This document shows, one piece after another, positions 13,301 to 26,397 of a stretch of DNA of 64,000 nucleotides. The number at the start of each line of letters is the position of its first letter. The first letter of the stretch is position 1. Position numbers and translations under genes: made by a program. The stretch comes from Phalacrocorax aristotelis (lineage: Eukaryota > Chordata > Aves > Suliformes > Phalacrocoracidae): NCBI RefSeq assembly GCF_949628215.1, contig NC_134276.1, positions 33,420,226 to 33,484,225 on the forward strand, in the 5' to 3' direction. The notes beneath the pieces were generated by a model. The model was given only the letters and a program-made list of their open reading frames with translations, was not told the origin of the DNA and searched no databases.

Positions 13301-13690
13301 TTTTAATATTGAACCATTTGAACATCTGGAGGCACAAATGTAATTTCCAAAACAAAAACAAGACAGGGGGGAAAAACAAAACTCAAAACACTTCCTACCA
13401 AGTCAAAACGCTGTAAAAGATGAAACACTGCTTGGCGATTGGTGCCGTGTTTGGACACAACCCCGGATTGCGTAGCAGTGATTTGAGTTATCAACCCGCT
13501 CTTCACAAACCCCAGTGATGCCAGCACTCACGTTTCATATGCTTGTGTACACAGCCCCTTGACTTCTTTTGGTAGAGTTTTAGGTGAAATGCTATTTGTT
13601 TTTTGTGTATATGTGGCCCCAGCCGAGGTGTGGGGTCACCTGCCCCCCGCTCGGAGCAGCCCTGCAGTGGAGGTATGGGGTGTCCAGGTG
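10346..13690. other. Gene-free stretch, moderately GC-rich, no recognised exon
   Basis: Several overlapping open frames of 70-140 codons occur between 10.7 and 13.0 kb on both strands, the longest being 12542-12967 on the plus strand (141 codons). They overlap one another in several frames, which is typical of GC-richer non-coding DNA, and none has a recognisable domain. A short T-run and an A-run are present near 11956 and 13266. Confidence 0.5.
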
Positions 13691-13694
13691 TGCG

Positions 13695-14507
13695 TGGGTG
13701 CTGTCCCCGGGCAGGCACAGGTGTCGTCCCTGTGCATGCATGGGTGCTGTCCCTTGGTGTGCCTGTGCATGGGTGCTGTCCCCCGTGCACGCATGGGTGC
13801 TGTCCCCTATGCATGCATGGCTGCTGTCCCCTGGTGTGCATGTTCGTGGGTGCTGTCCCCCCATGCACGCATGGGTGCTGTCCCCTGGCAGGCGTGGGTG
13901 CTGTCCTTGGGCAGGCATGGGTGCTGTCCCCTGTGCATGCATGGGTGCTGTCCCCCAGCAGGCTCGGGCGTTGTCCCCTGGTGTGCGTGGGTGCTGTCCC
14001 CGGGTGTGCATGGGTGCTGTCCCCCGTGCACGCATGGGTGCTGTCCCCGGGCAGGCGTGGGTTCTGTCTCCCGTGCATGCATGGGTGCTTTCTCCCAGCA
14101 GGCTCGGGCGTTGTCCCCGGGTGTGCGTGGGTGCTGTCCCCCGTGCACGCACGGGTGCTGTCCCCGGTCAGGCGTGGGTGCTCTCCCCCGTGCAAGCATG
14201 GGTGCTGTCTCCCAGCAGGCTCGGGCGTTGTCCCCTGGTGTACGTGGGTGCTGTCCCCCGTGCACGCACGGGTGCTGTCCCCGGGCAGGCACAGGTGCCG
14301 TCCCTGTTGCATGCATGGGTGCTGTCCCCTGGTGTGCATGCGCGTGGGTGCTGTCCACCCGTGCACGCATGGGTCCTGTCCGCGGGCAGGAGTGGGTGCT
14401 GTCCCTGGGCAGGCGTGGGTGCTGTCCCCCAGCAGGCTCGGGCGTTGTCCCCTGGTGTGCGCGGGTGCCGTCCCCGGGCGCGCGTGGGTGCCCCCCCGGG
14501 CGCGCGC
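13695..14507. repeat. GC-rich minisatellite, about 34 units of about 24 bp, with 117-bp higher-order repeat
   Basis: A tandem array is built on TGGGTGCTGTCCCC followed by a variable 8-12 bp end. The variable ends fall into a few classes, for example GTGCACGCA, GGGCAGGCG, GTGCATGCA, AGCAGGCTC and TGGTGTGCG. I count about 34 units over 813 bp. Five unit types recur in the same order as a 117-bp block, seen cleanly at 14011-14127 and 14128-14244, with partial or rearranged versions on both sides; units near the start (13695-13800) recur near 14270-14370. The variable ends contain alternating purine-pyrimidine runs such as GTGCACGCA. Long open frames on both strands here (up to 447 codons) come from the lack of stop codons in the unit and are not evidence of a protein. 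Confidence 0.92.
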
Positions 14508-14710
14508 GGCCCGCGTGGCTGGGCGGAGGGTGCCGCTCAGTGGTGCAGCGACGGCACTGCAGGCTGAGGCTCCGCGGGGTGCAGCCAGCCCCGGCAGCCT
14601 CCCCGGCTCCGGACAAAGGGAACGGGGAAAGGCTGGGAGGTGAAACGACGGGCCTCTATCTCCGGACGGAGGTTTCGGCGAGGCCGGGCCCAAAGGATGT
14701 GTTTGAGCAG
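14455..14710. promoter_or_regulatory. Small CpG-rich patch, candidate promoter of an unknown transcript
   Basis: Directly after the minisatellite the sequence is dense in CpG (GGGCGCGCG, CGCGGCCCGCG, CTCCGCGGGG, GGACGGAGGTTTCGGCGAGG) and then returns to ordinary composition by about 14,720. This is unlike the surrounding intergenic DNA. Downstream on the plus strand lies a strong splice-acceptor-like tract at about 14937-14954 (T-rich tract then TTGCCAG). The patch could be an unmethylated promoter island of a lncRNA or simply the GC-rich edge of the minisatellite. No TATA box or protein-coding first exon is recognised. Confidence 0.35.
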
Positions 14711-17700
14711 AGTCCCTCAAGGTGCCAAGGGCTGGTTCGGGGCTCGGGTGGGCCTTACTTCTTCCGACGGGGCCCAAGCTGACGCTGCAGCATCTGAAAA
14801 TCCAGGCCTGGAAGGGCTCGTTGTTGGACCCTTGCAAGTCAACCACAAAACACCCTCGAGAGCAGCGAGGATCCCATGTTGCAGAGGATCTCAGTTGCCT
14901 GAGAACTGGGTGAAATTAAGTGAAAATTCCTCTCATTTTTTTTTATCTTGCCAGATGATACGTGGAGTCAGAATGATGATGTTTATAAGAAGCCTCGTTT
15001 TGTAAACCAGGGACTAGGGGACCCTTATGTTGCACTGCAGCTGGTATTTATGGTGGGTATTTCAGGAGGCATTTCAGCAAGAGACCAGGGTGGGCCAGAG
15101 ACAGTAGGAGGCAATTCAAGGCCCTGTTCCCAGCTTGCCTAGGAGACTGGCGCAGACTAGTTCCCCTCTCCAGCCCCTTGAGCCCCTTACCTTTCTCCAC
15201 TGGGCCCCCTCTGCCATTCCTGACATGCTGGAGCAGTGCCTAGCGCAGAGGGACATCCATCTACGCGCTGCCATCGCACAGATGATAGCAGGAGTAACGC
15301 TAACAGATGGCAGGTCTGAAGGGGAGCCGCTGCCACCGACACAGGCTGGCGGACAAACATTCCTGCTCTGGCAGCTGGAACAACAGTAGCGCAAATGAAA
15401 CATGAACGATTTCCTCCCCGCCAGCAAAGAAAATAGCTCCAGGGAGAACCCAGGGAGAATAATTGTCAACCTCCTCTAGGTATCATGGGATCAGAGGCCA
15501 TTCAGTAATCCCGGAGTAAAAAACAGCTTCTTATTTTTAATACAGAAAAAAACTCCAGGAATCTAAGAGCAGGTACTGTACAATTGCTGTATTAGCTGCT
15601 CCAGTGCCCACCCCCTCCTGACCTTTCACTGAAAATCATTTAAGTGAGGCACACAGGAGTTTTACTGTAACTGAAATGGGCTCATAAGAGAGGTGAATCG
15701 CTTGTTACAGAACGATGCAGATACGACAAATGCTTCACATTCTTCCTGCTCCCTCCTTCAAAGAAAATGCTGATCATTAGGCCAGTGAAATTCCTCCCAG
15801 CTCCAGCCCCTCTCCTGGGACCCAGCCAAGTCTCTTTTCTTTTAGCCATGGTTAAAACATGCTGCAGCCTTATAACATGCACTGCAGGCCTGCCAGTGTG
15901 CCCCCAGAAACCTTTGGTAGCAGCAAGCAGGGTTGGTCCTGGCATTCACAACAACCTAAATGGGTTATCTCTGCTGATACCCAAAGAGTTAGACCTATGC
16001 AGAAGCCCTGTAAACCTCACTGAAGTAAAAATCCTGTAAATAACTGCTGGTAATTCATAATAATATACCTATGAGTGGTGCTGTTTAGTTCAACAGGACT
16101 AGTCCTCACAGAGGGAACTGTGTCAGACTAGCAGAATAGCGGTACTCAGCTATAGCAAGTCTGACATACCCAGGCTTTCCAACAGCAGCTAATTATGGAT
16201 ACAAAGGAAATAATAAAAGAATAGGGTAGACGTACCTCCCTCATGTGTTCTCCTAGTCTGCAGTAATACCCCATGCCACTGGTGCAGTATCTGGCTTTTT
16301 TGGCTCCTAATATAGGGAGTGTCTTTTCACCTCCTGAGGAATTCAGCAGATATTCCTGTCCTCATCCTAGCAGGTACCGGGACTCCCTCCCAGCAGACAT
16401 CTCAAGCTCTGCCATGATCATTTTATGTCACAGCCTCTACCTCACCTATACTTGCAGATTAGCCTGTTTAAGAGCTTTCTCTGAAACACAGGGTTTTTAT
16501 ATGGATAGTGCAGTAAATATATGGCTACCAGCTCTTGCTGTCTGCAGTAACCCACTGAGCAACATGCCTCTGCTATAAGAAAACTGATGAATACAAAGCT
16601 ATCGTGAACACGCACGCTGTAATGAACACAGCTGTTGTATTTAAAAAAAAAAAACAACCCACAAACAAACACCAAAACCAAAGATACTTCTATATCCAGG
16701 ACTTGGAAAGCAATGACTTTTCATACCCTGCAGCTTGGCACAGGCAGAGACCAAGAGAAGTTAATGAGAGGTCTGTTCAGCCCTTATCACCTTTTTTATT
16801 CTCCTTTCTCTTCCTCAATCCTCGCTCCCCCTTGCCTCCGCCAGTAAACCCTGATCTCATTTCCTCAGATATGGACGCAGCAGAAATAACATGGGTAGGA
16901 AGCATGTTTTCCTCTGCTAGATTACTCATGCCCAGGAGCCCCACTCTGAAATTAATTCTGCAGCCAGTATCTCTCATCCAACCTCGGCAGTGGAAAAAGC
17001 CCCAGAGGGAGACATGAAACACAGGTGATCCCCCTAAACCCCCTTTTTTTTAAAATCCATCTGATTCAGGGGGGGAGCAAAAAATTCTGAGCATTCCTGT
17101 AAGGGCAAATAATAGCTAGAAAGCCTCTGGTGTTTCTCAAAGACCTTAATATTTTTGCCAGGAAGGTCGGCTGAACACCGCTGAAGCTTTGTAACCCTTC
17201 ATTCCTGTATACAAGGCCTCAAAACTGTTCAGGTCATAGGAGAGCATGGAGAGGTGGGGAGCTGGGGGGTTTGCCTTGTGATGTGAGCAGCAGCCAGGCT
17301 GGCCAGCATTTTGGCAGATCTCCTCCCTGTGATGGGGAGGATTTGGTTTCCATAGCAGCGATGGTGTGACGTTTTCCCCCCCTTCTTCCCCAGGACTTGT
17401 ATTCCACAATTGCATGGGAGCTGTATTTCATCCCAAGGCTTTCGTTTTCCTGCTGCACGGTTTTGCTGTGCTCTGGAAGGTCTGCCTTTTGCTGTCACCG
17501 GTTTGGGGAGCAAGGGGGGGGCCCTGGGGATGCCACACAAGCACCGCTCTCTCATCCCTCTCCCTCTTAACACTGCTGCACAAAAGAGGCAGTGTTGCCT
17601 GTCCCCAGCTGACTCGTCTTCGCCGAGGTCCCCCTTTTCCTCGCTTGTCTCCAGCAATCAGCTCACGCATGCCTGGCTTTCCATAACAGAGCAGAGCTGT

Positions 17701-20157
17701 GTGCAAGTGCCAGGCACCCACACAAAGCCGGAGTGCTGCCCGTGGAGGAAATGTCAATACAGGAACACCAGGCTATTTACAAAACCCCTCTTTATCCTAC
17801 GACAGAGATGCATGTAGCTGTGAAAACAGTCGTACCTGTATATAGTCCCCTTTTGATATTAATCACAGGAAATGTAGGATGCCTCTTCTTTCTCTTGTTG
17901 CAGGGAAGGATTTTTATTTTGCCAGCACAAAAGAGAGGAAAACATGCTCAGAAACAGGGTGGTGTAACTGCAAACCACACCAACTATTCTGGGGGCTAGT
18001 AGGAGGATCTGGAAAGTAAAGCCAAATCATTTTTGCAGCTTATCTGTCTTCAAAACAAGTGTTCCTTTAGTTTTACACGTTTGACATTTGTCTGCTCCAG
18101 AACCATCAGATCAAACTCTGTTCTTATTAATACCACAAAATGTTTTCTCTTTCAGTGCAGAGTCCACACAGAGAAGAGGCCAAATTCTCCCTGATTTTGG
18201 CAGGTTTCCCGAGATCTGGGCACACACGGTATGTTGTGCACACGTGCCAATGCTACCTGTGCTCTGGGAGACCCCAACCCACGTATCCAGGGTGCATGCA
18301 CCCTGAGGAGCAGGTGGGATGGGGGAGCCGGAGCTCAGCACCAGGCTGCCGCAGTCCCCAGCCTTTAGATCACAGCTGGCGCTGGTCCTACCAACACAGA
18401 GCCTGTCAGGCTGAGCTAAGGAGTATGTTTTCTCATGCAGGCTAACCATGTAGGGAGAAAAAGATACAGAGCCCAGCACAGCATCGTGCCTCGGCATCTC
18501 GCTGAGGTCTCAGCCCATCCACCAGTGGGAAGTGCGCTGTTTGGCGTCCACCCATGCTCAAATACTAGTTGAGACGATTCCTGCTGCTCCTACCAGCTTG
18601 TTCTGACACTTCAGGCAAGTTAACTTCCCTTCACCTGGGAAAGAGACTTCACTTATTGGCATAAAGGTGTTTTTTCACCACTCAGAGGTGCTATTTATAG
18701 TCACTAATGTTTCTAAGCACCTTGAGAGAAGTGGTTTTATCATTACTTTTAGTATTGCCATTGGACTGATGTGGTGAAATAGCGCCAAAGGCTGCACTCA
18801 CGAATCAAGACCTCCTCGTGGCAAGCGATGCTGATATAAATTTGACCACAAAAATCCCATTAATTTCCATATGTCTCTGAATTCTCCAGTCATCTTGGAA
18901 GAGCTTTTCGCTGGAGTGCAACATCTGTTCTGGCTCGGAAAGATGGTAGTAAACACCATATCTTAATTAAAACTGTGTGTACAGTTGTGGGAGACATGCC
19001 GGTACCTCCTAGAAAAAAATGTTCTTAACGGCTTTGTTCCCAGGTGCTGACAAGAAATACCTGTCATTGTCTTGGTGAAAGCTGAGTCTCTGCTTGTCAG
19101 AGTCAAAACAGAGTTCAGAGGAAAGGCAGTAAAAGGACTCTGCCCCCTCTTGGCAGGCTGTCCCTTGGCTGCAGAAAATAACCTTACCCGTCACAACCAG
19201 CTTGGTAAGAAAGCCCCTCTAGATGGCATTTCAGAGTTAACAGGTATAGGTCACACGTTCAGCATAGTATCTATTAGGTAAAGGGACTTACACACTATCC
19301 TTCTTTTCACTACACTGGGAATATCTCTCTAAACATAATGACTTTTTTCAACCATGCACAGATCAGGGCAATCCTTCTACATTAGCTATTACGTTCTCAG
19401 TCAGGGTCACAAATTGACTGTGGTGATGCAAATATTGCTTATTCTTGGTTTCCCTTTCTTGCAGAACTGGTAGCAGGACTAACATAGTGATCATCTCACT
19501 CAAATAGGAATATAACAGCTTCAAGAACCTGTTTTCAGCATTCGACCCTCACCTGGGTGCTGCGAGTTTTCCAAAAAGCAGAATTTCGTGAGAACTCTGC
19601 TCTAAAACTTTTTTTTTGTTTTAAAGAGACCAAAACCAAACTGGAAACACCTCAGAGGATGCACCAGCTCACTCAAATTTTGAAAACATCGGTTTTAGTT
19701 TAATTCATTCAATAACAGGACCTTTGCAGAGCCCTTAAGTTTCTATCATGATATAGATATAAAAAATTAATGTTCAGAATATGTAAGTGAGAATATGAGT
19801 TTCACTGAGCATCTACTGAAGGCTTCTGTGGTTCCCACATCCCACCAAGTTCCTCTGAGGCCAAGCAGTCTGTGAGTTCTGGATCCCCATTGACAAAACA
19901 TCTTCTCAGGAGGTAAAATAGGTGCTGTTCTTATCTAAATGCAGTTGTCTGCTGTGTAGGTGCCCACACCTGAGCCAGCTGGCTTAGGTGCCTTTTGTAG
20001 CCCGTGGAAAGGAACAGGCCCTTCTAGGTGCAACTCGTCAGACCTATATAGCTTAGGATGAAAACAAGCAGCACCCAGCTTCTCTCTATTGACTATAAAG
20101 GAGGTCTTGGTTGACTAAATCAAGTGAAAATATTGGTATTTCTTCTGTCTGAAGTCA
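14711..20157. other. Gene-free stretch, no recognised coding exon
   Basis: Many short overlapping frames occur, none over about 142 codons, and none has a recognised domain. There are isolated splice-like signals, including the acceptor-like tract ending at 14954 and a pyrimidine-rich acceptor-like tract ending near 17394, but no coding homology supports them. An A-run (12 A) lies at about 16642-16653. A CTCF-like motif with two mismatches to the core lies at 19141-19153. Confidence 0.45.
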
Positions 20158-20515
20158 AGGAATCACAGAACGATTTAGGCTAGTCTGGAGCTCCAAAGCC
20201 CTACTCAGAGCAGAACTAACTTCAAAGTTAGATCAGGTTGCTGAGGCCCTTGTCCAGCTGAGTTTTGAAATATCCATTCCTGGAGATATAATTGCCTTTC
20301 TGGGCAACACCCTCACTGGGAGGGAAAAGAAAATCCTTTCATGCGATCAGAATTTCCCTTGATATAACGAACTGCTGCCTCTTGTCCCTTCACTGTGCAG
20401 CGTGAGATCCTTTCACTCAGGGTTAGTCTGTCTCTGTCTCTCTCTCTAATCCTCCATTAGGGAGGGCTATAAAGGTGGGAGTAAATCCCATCCTTGGTTC
20501 CCTGGTCATAGAGCA
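20158..20515 (-). mobile_element. CR1 LINE 3' fragment, minus strand
   Basis: The plus strand begins with AGGAATCACAGAACGATTTAG, which is the reverse complement of the CR1 tail (CTAAATCGTTCTGTGATTCC). It continues with the reverse complement of the CR1 3' UTR and ORF2 end: a segment of the kind CTGCCTCTTGTCCCTTCACT and a CT-rich patch at about 20430-20447. It is truncated at the 5' end of the element, and the reading frame is not intact. Confidence 0.82.
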
Positions 20516-21472
20516 ACCATCATCTGTGTATTCTTTGAAAAGTCAGCAAGCCCTGATATGTTCCAGATAAAGTACTGCATGCTCAAATGCTGGGATTTCC
20601 CAGAAAAGCTTTTTTCTCCATCAGAAAATTTATATCCAGCACTAGTGCTGAAGTGGGAAGATTTATGCTAGGCCACTAATTTATTTTCTATTTTGGGTTC
20701 ATCCTTCCTTTGATAGCTCAGCTGGATTTACACCTCTTGGTATAATCTGATGTTGGTACAAGCGTGTGTTCTGTTGTTGGAGGCATAGCACAAAGGCTGT
20801 CCCACAATCCAGGATATAACTCCTTACTTGTAGTCTTTCAGTCTATATAAAGCACAGCATAACTGAGTACAGAGCAGATAGAAAGAGCACGTAGGTCACA
20901 ATTGCATGGCTATGTGACTGTAATGAATCCTGTGAATATACTTAGGTTTTAAGTTACAGCCTGTTTTGGTTAGTTCCATTGCTTTTCTTCTAGCAGTTTC
21001 GAGATCTGCTTGCTGTTTTAAAGAAAATTATTAAACAGATATGCAAAACTCATCCTATTTTATTCCTGTTTCTGTTAGGTAACTTAGTATGATAGTACAG
21101 TAAGTCGTCTTTACAAGATAAATATGAAAAGCTGATAGTCAATCAATTTTTCTTTTATTCTGGATGGTGTTGACAAAAATGCTGACCATAATTAAGAGTT
21201 CATTCTGGAGCTGTTGTGCCTTTGCTGAAGGCGGAAGGCAAATGAATGATGGCATAGCCTCACATTCATGAAAGTCCAGAATTGCAAACATGAAGTGGAT
21301 AGAATTAATCAACAATTCAGAAGCTTGGTGATTTGTGTCCTTATGAAAGCCTAGGAGATAATTTCATAGGGTTTTCTTTTAAAAAGAAAATAGAAGCTGC
21401 ATAAATATGTCAATGAAACATCCAAGAATGAGCAAGCAGGAGAAATATTATTGCTATTTGTCTGGCTGGCCT

Positions 21473-21498
21473 GATATATATATTGATATATATATAAA
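21473..21498. repeat. TA-rich simple repeat
   Basis: Two short runs of alternating T and A (GATATATATATTG and GATATATATATAAA) lie back to back. This is a minor microsatellite. Confidence 0.7.
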
Positions 21499-24400
21499 CA
21501 AAACCAAGCTCAGAGTCATACGTGGCTCTTGTGTGCATTTTTAAACACAGATGCATAGCTGAAAGTGTGTGCCTATGCATGTAAATAAGTGATAAAAATA
21601 TGGATGGAAGCATATGCATTCAAATGAGTTGGCATCTCTATTCAAAGAGCAGAGAAATCTGTATGTCCCATGATTTCCCTTAAATTTCAATAATCTTTCT
21701 TCCTGGACTTGTCTGCATATTCTTAAGCACAAAACAAACTCTTCTGAGATACTGGAAATGTTCAACTTCATTGCTATGTTTCACATTTTCTGCCAATAAT
21801 TCTGTGCTCCCTCTCAAAATATTTCCCATGTTGAGAAGTTCTTATACCGATCTTTACCACCATATTCTTCCACACCAGTACTAATGCTTGTTTTCATCCA
21901 GGATTTATTTCTTGTATTAGGAAACTATGGTCATTGGTACAGAGTACAGTTTGGCCTCTTGAAGATGTCCCTCTATAGACTAATGAAATTAGAGGTTTTC
22001 CAGGTGTAGCTCACAAAGCATCCTTCAAAATCCAGGTCTGGATCCCAGTGTAATGGCTTGAATTGTACCATCAGCATCACCAGTGAAAACCAGTATCACA
22101 TCTGTTTATTCCAGATATACTGAAAAAAAACCTTAGAAATTAATACTAGATAATGGAGAATGAAGACTGCTATGTACATCATTAAAGAAAGAAATAACAA
22201 GAGAGAGGCTATGGGAGATTTCTTTGTGATCACTTGCTGGAAAAATAAATAAGCACTTCGAAAAAGTTAAGGAAACATAACAGACGTGCTAGAGTTTCTG
22301 GTAAGAAAATATCAGAACCACTGGCAATGCTCAACTGTGAATAAAATATTGTAATTATTACTGTCAGTTCTGCAGGCCAAAATGTGAAAACAGGCATGTA
22401 CAGGGACACTGAAGGACTAATTGGTCCAATTTGCCTTAACAGATAGGAATACTGAGGACACAGTAAAAAGAAAATGGAAGAAACATCAGAGTACTTTACT
22501 CTCAGACAAAGAAGTACATTGAATTAGAAGCTCAACATTGATCTAGACATTCAGGTGATAGGAAACAAAGGGACTTTCTTTCATTAAATTAACAGTATGA
22601 AGCAATTTCCCAAGTAGTTCCAGTGCTGCAGTCCTTTGGTCCAATATAGTTCATTTTTTCCCCATTTAGTAAAACTAATGCCATATTTGCACCATCTACC
22701 CAAGGGGGTCACACCAAGTCCCTGTGTCTCCTTTAGGAGACAGCACTGGGCAAGCTTGGGTACCTTAAGAGAGTGTATGCTGCCCTCCAGGTTTGACCAG
22801 ACTATATTTTACCCCCAACCCTTTTTGGATGAAGTGTATTACTAGGGCTCGCTTCCACTTCTTGCATTAAGATGAGGCTCTGCATGGTGGGAGAAAGGAA
22901 ATGGCCCTTTGCATTCTGCAGTCTTTGTGCTTTTGCAAACCCATACAGGAACAAAGCACAGCACTGCCCTTCTCCTGTGAGGTCCTCGGGCTACCATTAG
23001 GCTTCTGGCTAACAACACTCCATCCTCCTCCTGTTTTTATGGGAGGTGTTGCACACTCTGCAAACAAAGTGAATTTTCCACTCCAAATTATCTGGGATTG
23101 TTCACTTCAATATTTAAACACACTCTCTTTGGTAATGTTTTTACTCTTTATGTTCCTGTTTTTACAAGCTTTTATTCATTTTTTGTTGGCACTTATTACC
23201 CCATCAAGAGGAATTTGAACTTGTGTCCATAACCGCACTTTCAGTTCCCAGGCAGCTCTACATGGGGAAAGGTAATTCACACTCCTCCAGTCAAAGGAAT
23301 AACCTGATCAGTCACAGCTGGTCAGTAAATTTACAACACAAACAGTGACCTCCACAAAACATTTGCTTGTGATCCATGCTCAAAGCTGAAAATTTTAAAT
23401 ACTCTCCAACTCACAACACACCTATGAAAACTGCAATCTGCAAACGAGAGAAAAAATGCTAGAGCAATTTCAAATTGTTCCCTCTGCTCACTTCATAAAT
23501 ATATAAGAATCAAAATGCTGCTTCCCGCAGCGGATAGGCAGGAAGTAGGAAACAGTCCAAAATTTCCTGAGATGGTCTGTAGAAACTGTGTACTCAGACA
23601 GAATTTGAGAACAAAATGGTCAAAATTGGTTTTGCTTTGTTCGTTAAACCAGATGATTTGTGAAAAGGGTAACTCAGAGTGTAATTACAACATTCTTGCA
23701 ACAACACTGATTTTTATTGAAACAAAGGGCCTTACCTATGGCTGGAAAGGTTGACTGCTTACAGAAGAAATTTTTTATAGTGTGCTTATTGCTAGAACAA
23801 AAATGTATCCTGACATTCCTATCCCTTAAAAGAGTGTACCCTTCACACGGTGGGCCCTCTAACAGCAGCCAGGACCAGTGTAAAAGCATGAAAGGGCATT
23901 ACAGTGTCCAAGGGTAGACAGCTGTGACTTTTGAGAGGCATGAAGGTCACAAGCTCTTGAAGCACAGCTCCCAAACCGATTCTGTATCCCATTACTCACG
24001 AAAAGGGACTGTTTTTTCATTGCTGATACTGTGGTTTTGGGGTGCCCTATGACAGACCCAAATTCAGCTGCAGACTCCACCCAAACACGTCTTAGGTAAA
24101 GCCATGGGATTTCCATTCTTTGGGTTTCTCCTAGAAATCTCCCCCTCTCCTTCCTCAGCTTTGAGAGTTTCTGGTATGTGTCTCACAACTCTGAAATTTT
24201 AGGATGGTGCTTTCAGGGCCTGGAATTTTGGCACAGCCCTACAGGCCTGTAGATCTTACACATCTAGAAGAGATCCCTTCAATCTTTGTGCTGTGTCTGC
24301 AGAGTTGCCCATCTTGTGAGCTATGCTAATGGCATTACTGTGTCTACTAGTGGCATTGCCCACAGAAAAGAATAAAACCACTGTAAATTCACAGATTAGA

Positions 24401-26381
24401 AGTTTCTCCTTAATATTTTCTTATGAGAAGCTTGGTAATAACAGGATATTCAATTGACCATTCCAAATCTTGAAGGGACCTACCGGTACTAATATGTCTG
24501 AGCTTCTTCCCAAGAGCTAGGTAGGATCAAGGATACCAGAAATTTCTATTGCTCCAAAAGAAGTAGTACTCAAGATGCTCGGTAACTTCCCATTGGGCAA
24601 ACTGGAGCAAAATATACCATAGATAGTGTGCAAAAAATCTCCTTTGGCCCAGTTGATGTGTTTCTAGTAGAACCCAAGATAACTGGTTCATTTCTCTTCG
24701 TGTTCTGCCTCTTCTCAGCACCGCAGCCTTGCCCAGAGCCTTAGGTGGCTGCCATGTAAGTAAGGAGTAGTTTCACTATATTTAGCGTCCTTGTTCTCTC
24801 TGCCCTCCTAGGACTGACCAGGAGGTCAGTCTGCCTCGTCCACTGTGAAATTACTTCTGCCACAGTAATTAGTACAGCTGAGAGTAGAAATGTTAATGGT
24901 AAGGATTCACACAGGAGGGCACTGCTCCCTTTTAGTCAAGATGTTCAGATGGGGCCCCATAGCAGCAGGGAGCTTGGACTTCTAAGCAAGAAATTTGGGA
25001 TTTGCTCCATAACAAACAAGAAAAGATTCTTCAAAAATTTTAAACTCTCAGCTCTTGAGCCAAACATACCTCGTGCCATTTATTCTCGCAGCTAGCTTCA
25101 GAGAAATATTATGATAGAAAATCTTCCAAGTCTGCAGAATTGGGCTGTTAGCCAAGCTGAGTGAAATTTCAAAAAGCAGCTTCTTTTCCATATTTCCAGT
25201 CCAGAAATACAGCTCCAGTGGACGAGGGCAGATTTGCCCATCATTGCAGCTATTCTGGACCCAGAGAGGTCCCAGAGTCCTGCACATAGATAATATATAC
25301 AGCGGTCATTATCTGCCTCTGACAATTAACTCTGGTTCTCTCCCTGCTTGCATAGACTGGAAGTTTGTGAGTGCATGGTTTAAATTAGGGATGAAGAGAG
25401 AGGAGAACTGGGACATGTCCATAAGCATTCGATACTCTGACCTTTCCAGGGTCTGGGGAAAAATCCTGACCACACAAATAAGCCTTGATAGCTGTAGCAA
25501 CTGTGGCAAATAACTACACGCAGGAAGATGCTTGGCAGCACTGCTCTCTGCTTGGACAATATAGTAGGGAGCCATGTTTCCACACGGATAAACTCTTCTT
25601 GCACTAAATATTTAATGAGCAGGTGTAGAAATGTCTTCATCATCATGATGCTGTCTTTTTCTGCCTCTTCTATCCAACAGTGCCTCACCATGGATATGTG
25701 ATTCAGGCTAGCTGCATCCCGAAGGAGATTTTTGTTCCCTGCTTCTGTTTGTTTATAACAGCCTCCAAGACTGCTGCAGAGCCAAGGAATGACTGGCTGT
25801 TTTTTCAGTCTCAGATATTGGCTCGGCAGAAAGTCGTTCATCATTAGCCCGAGCACTCTTTACCTCACTTGCTAAAAGGAATGCAGCTGTATCCCTCTTT
25901 TCTGATATCATTTATTACAGCAGGCAAACAACCTCACCCTTTTCTCCCAGCCACAGCCCAGTTTACTGGGAATAAATCAGTAAGTAAAAAGGCATCCAGT
26001 CCTGATGTGAATATAATTAAGGGGATGAATATTCAGTTTCACACATTGTTAAACTTCCCCCCCCCAAAAGCTGTGAAATTATTTACGTATTTTAGTTTCC
26101 TTGTGTCAGCTTTTCAACATCGGATTTTTTAAAAATTTTTTGCTTAAGTTAAAAATGTTCTCCTACCATAAATCCTGTGTCAGCCTCAGAAGTACCAACT
26201 ATTTTTCACTTTCTGAGTTGAGCTTCCTTCATGAAGATTGCTTCTGGAACAATGTGATGGATTATGAGTTATAGCTAGGAAGCCTATAATAAATCCTAAT
26301 TGAAGTGCAATAGACTATGACTCTTTTGAAAAAGAGGTAAGAGAGGGAAGCCAAGGTTATTCAATTAAGGCTGCTTCAAGC

Positions 26382-26397
26382 TTTTTTTTTTTTTTTT
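26382..26397. repeat. Poly-T tract (16 T)
   Basis: An uninterrupted T run follows CAAGC. No associated retroposed sequence is recognised on either side. Confidence 0.85.

Noticed and set aside
13503-14846. 447-codon open frame on the minus strand, with 407-, 346-, 327- and 269-codon frames overlapping it on both strands
   Set aside because: All arise from the stop-free, GC-rich minisatellite. Several frames on both strands are open at once, the peptides are pure repeats with no domain, and there is no codon-level signature of selection.
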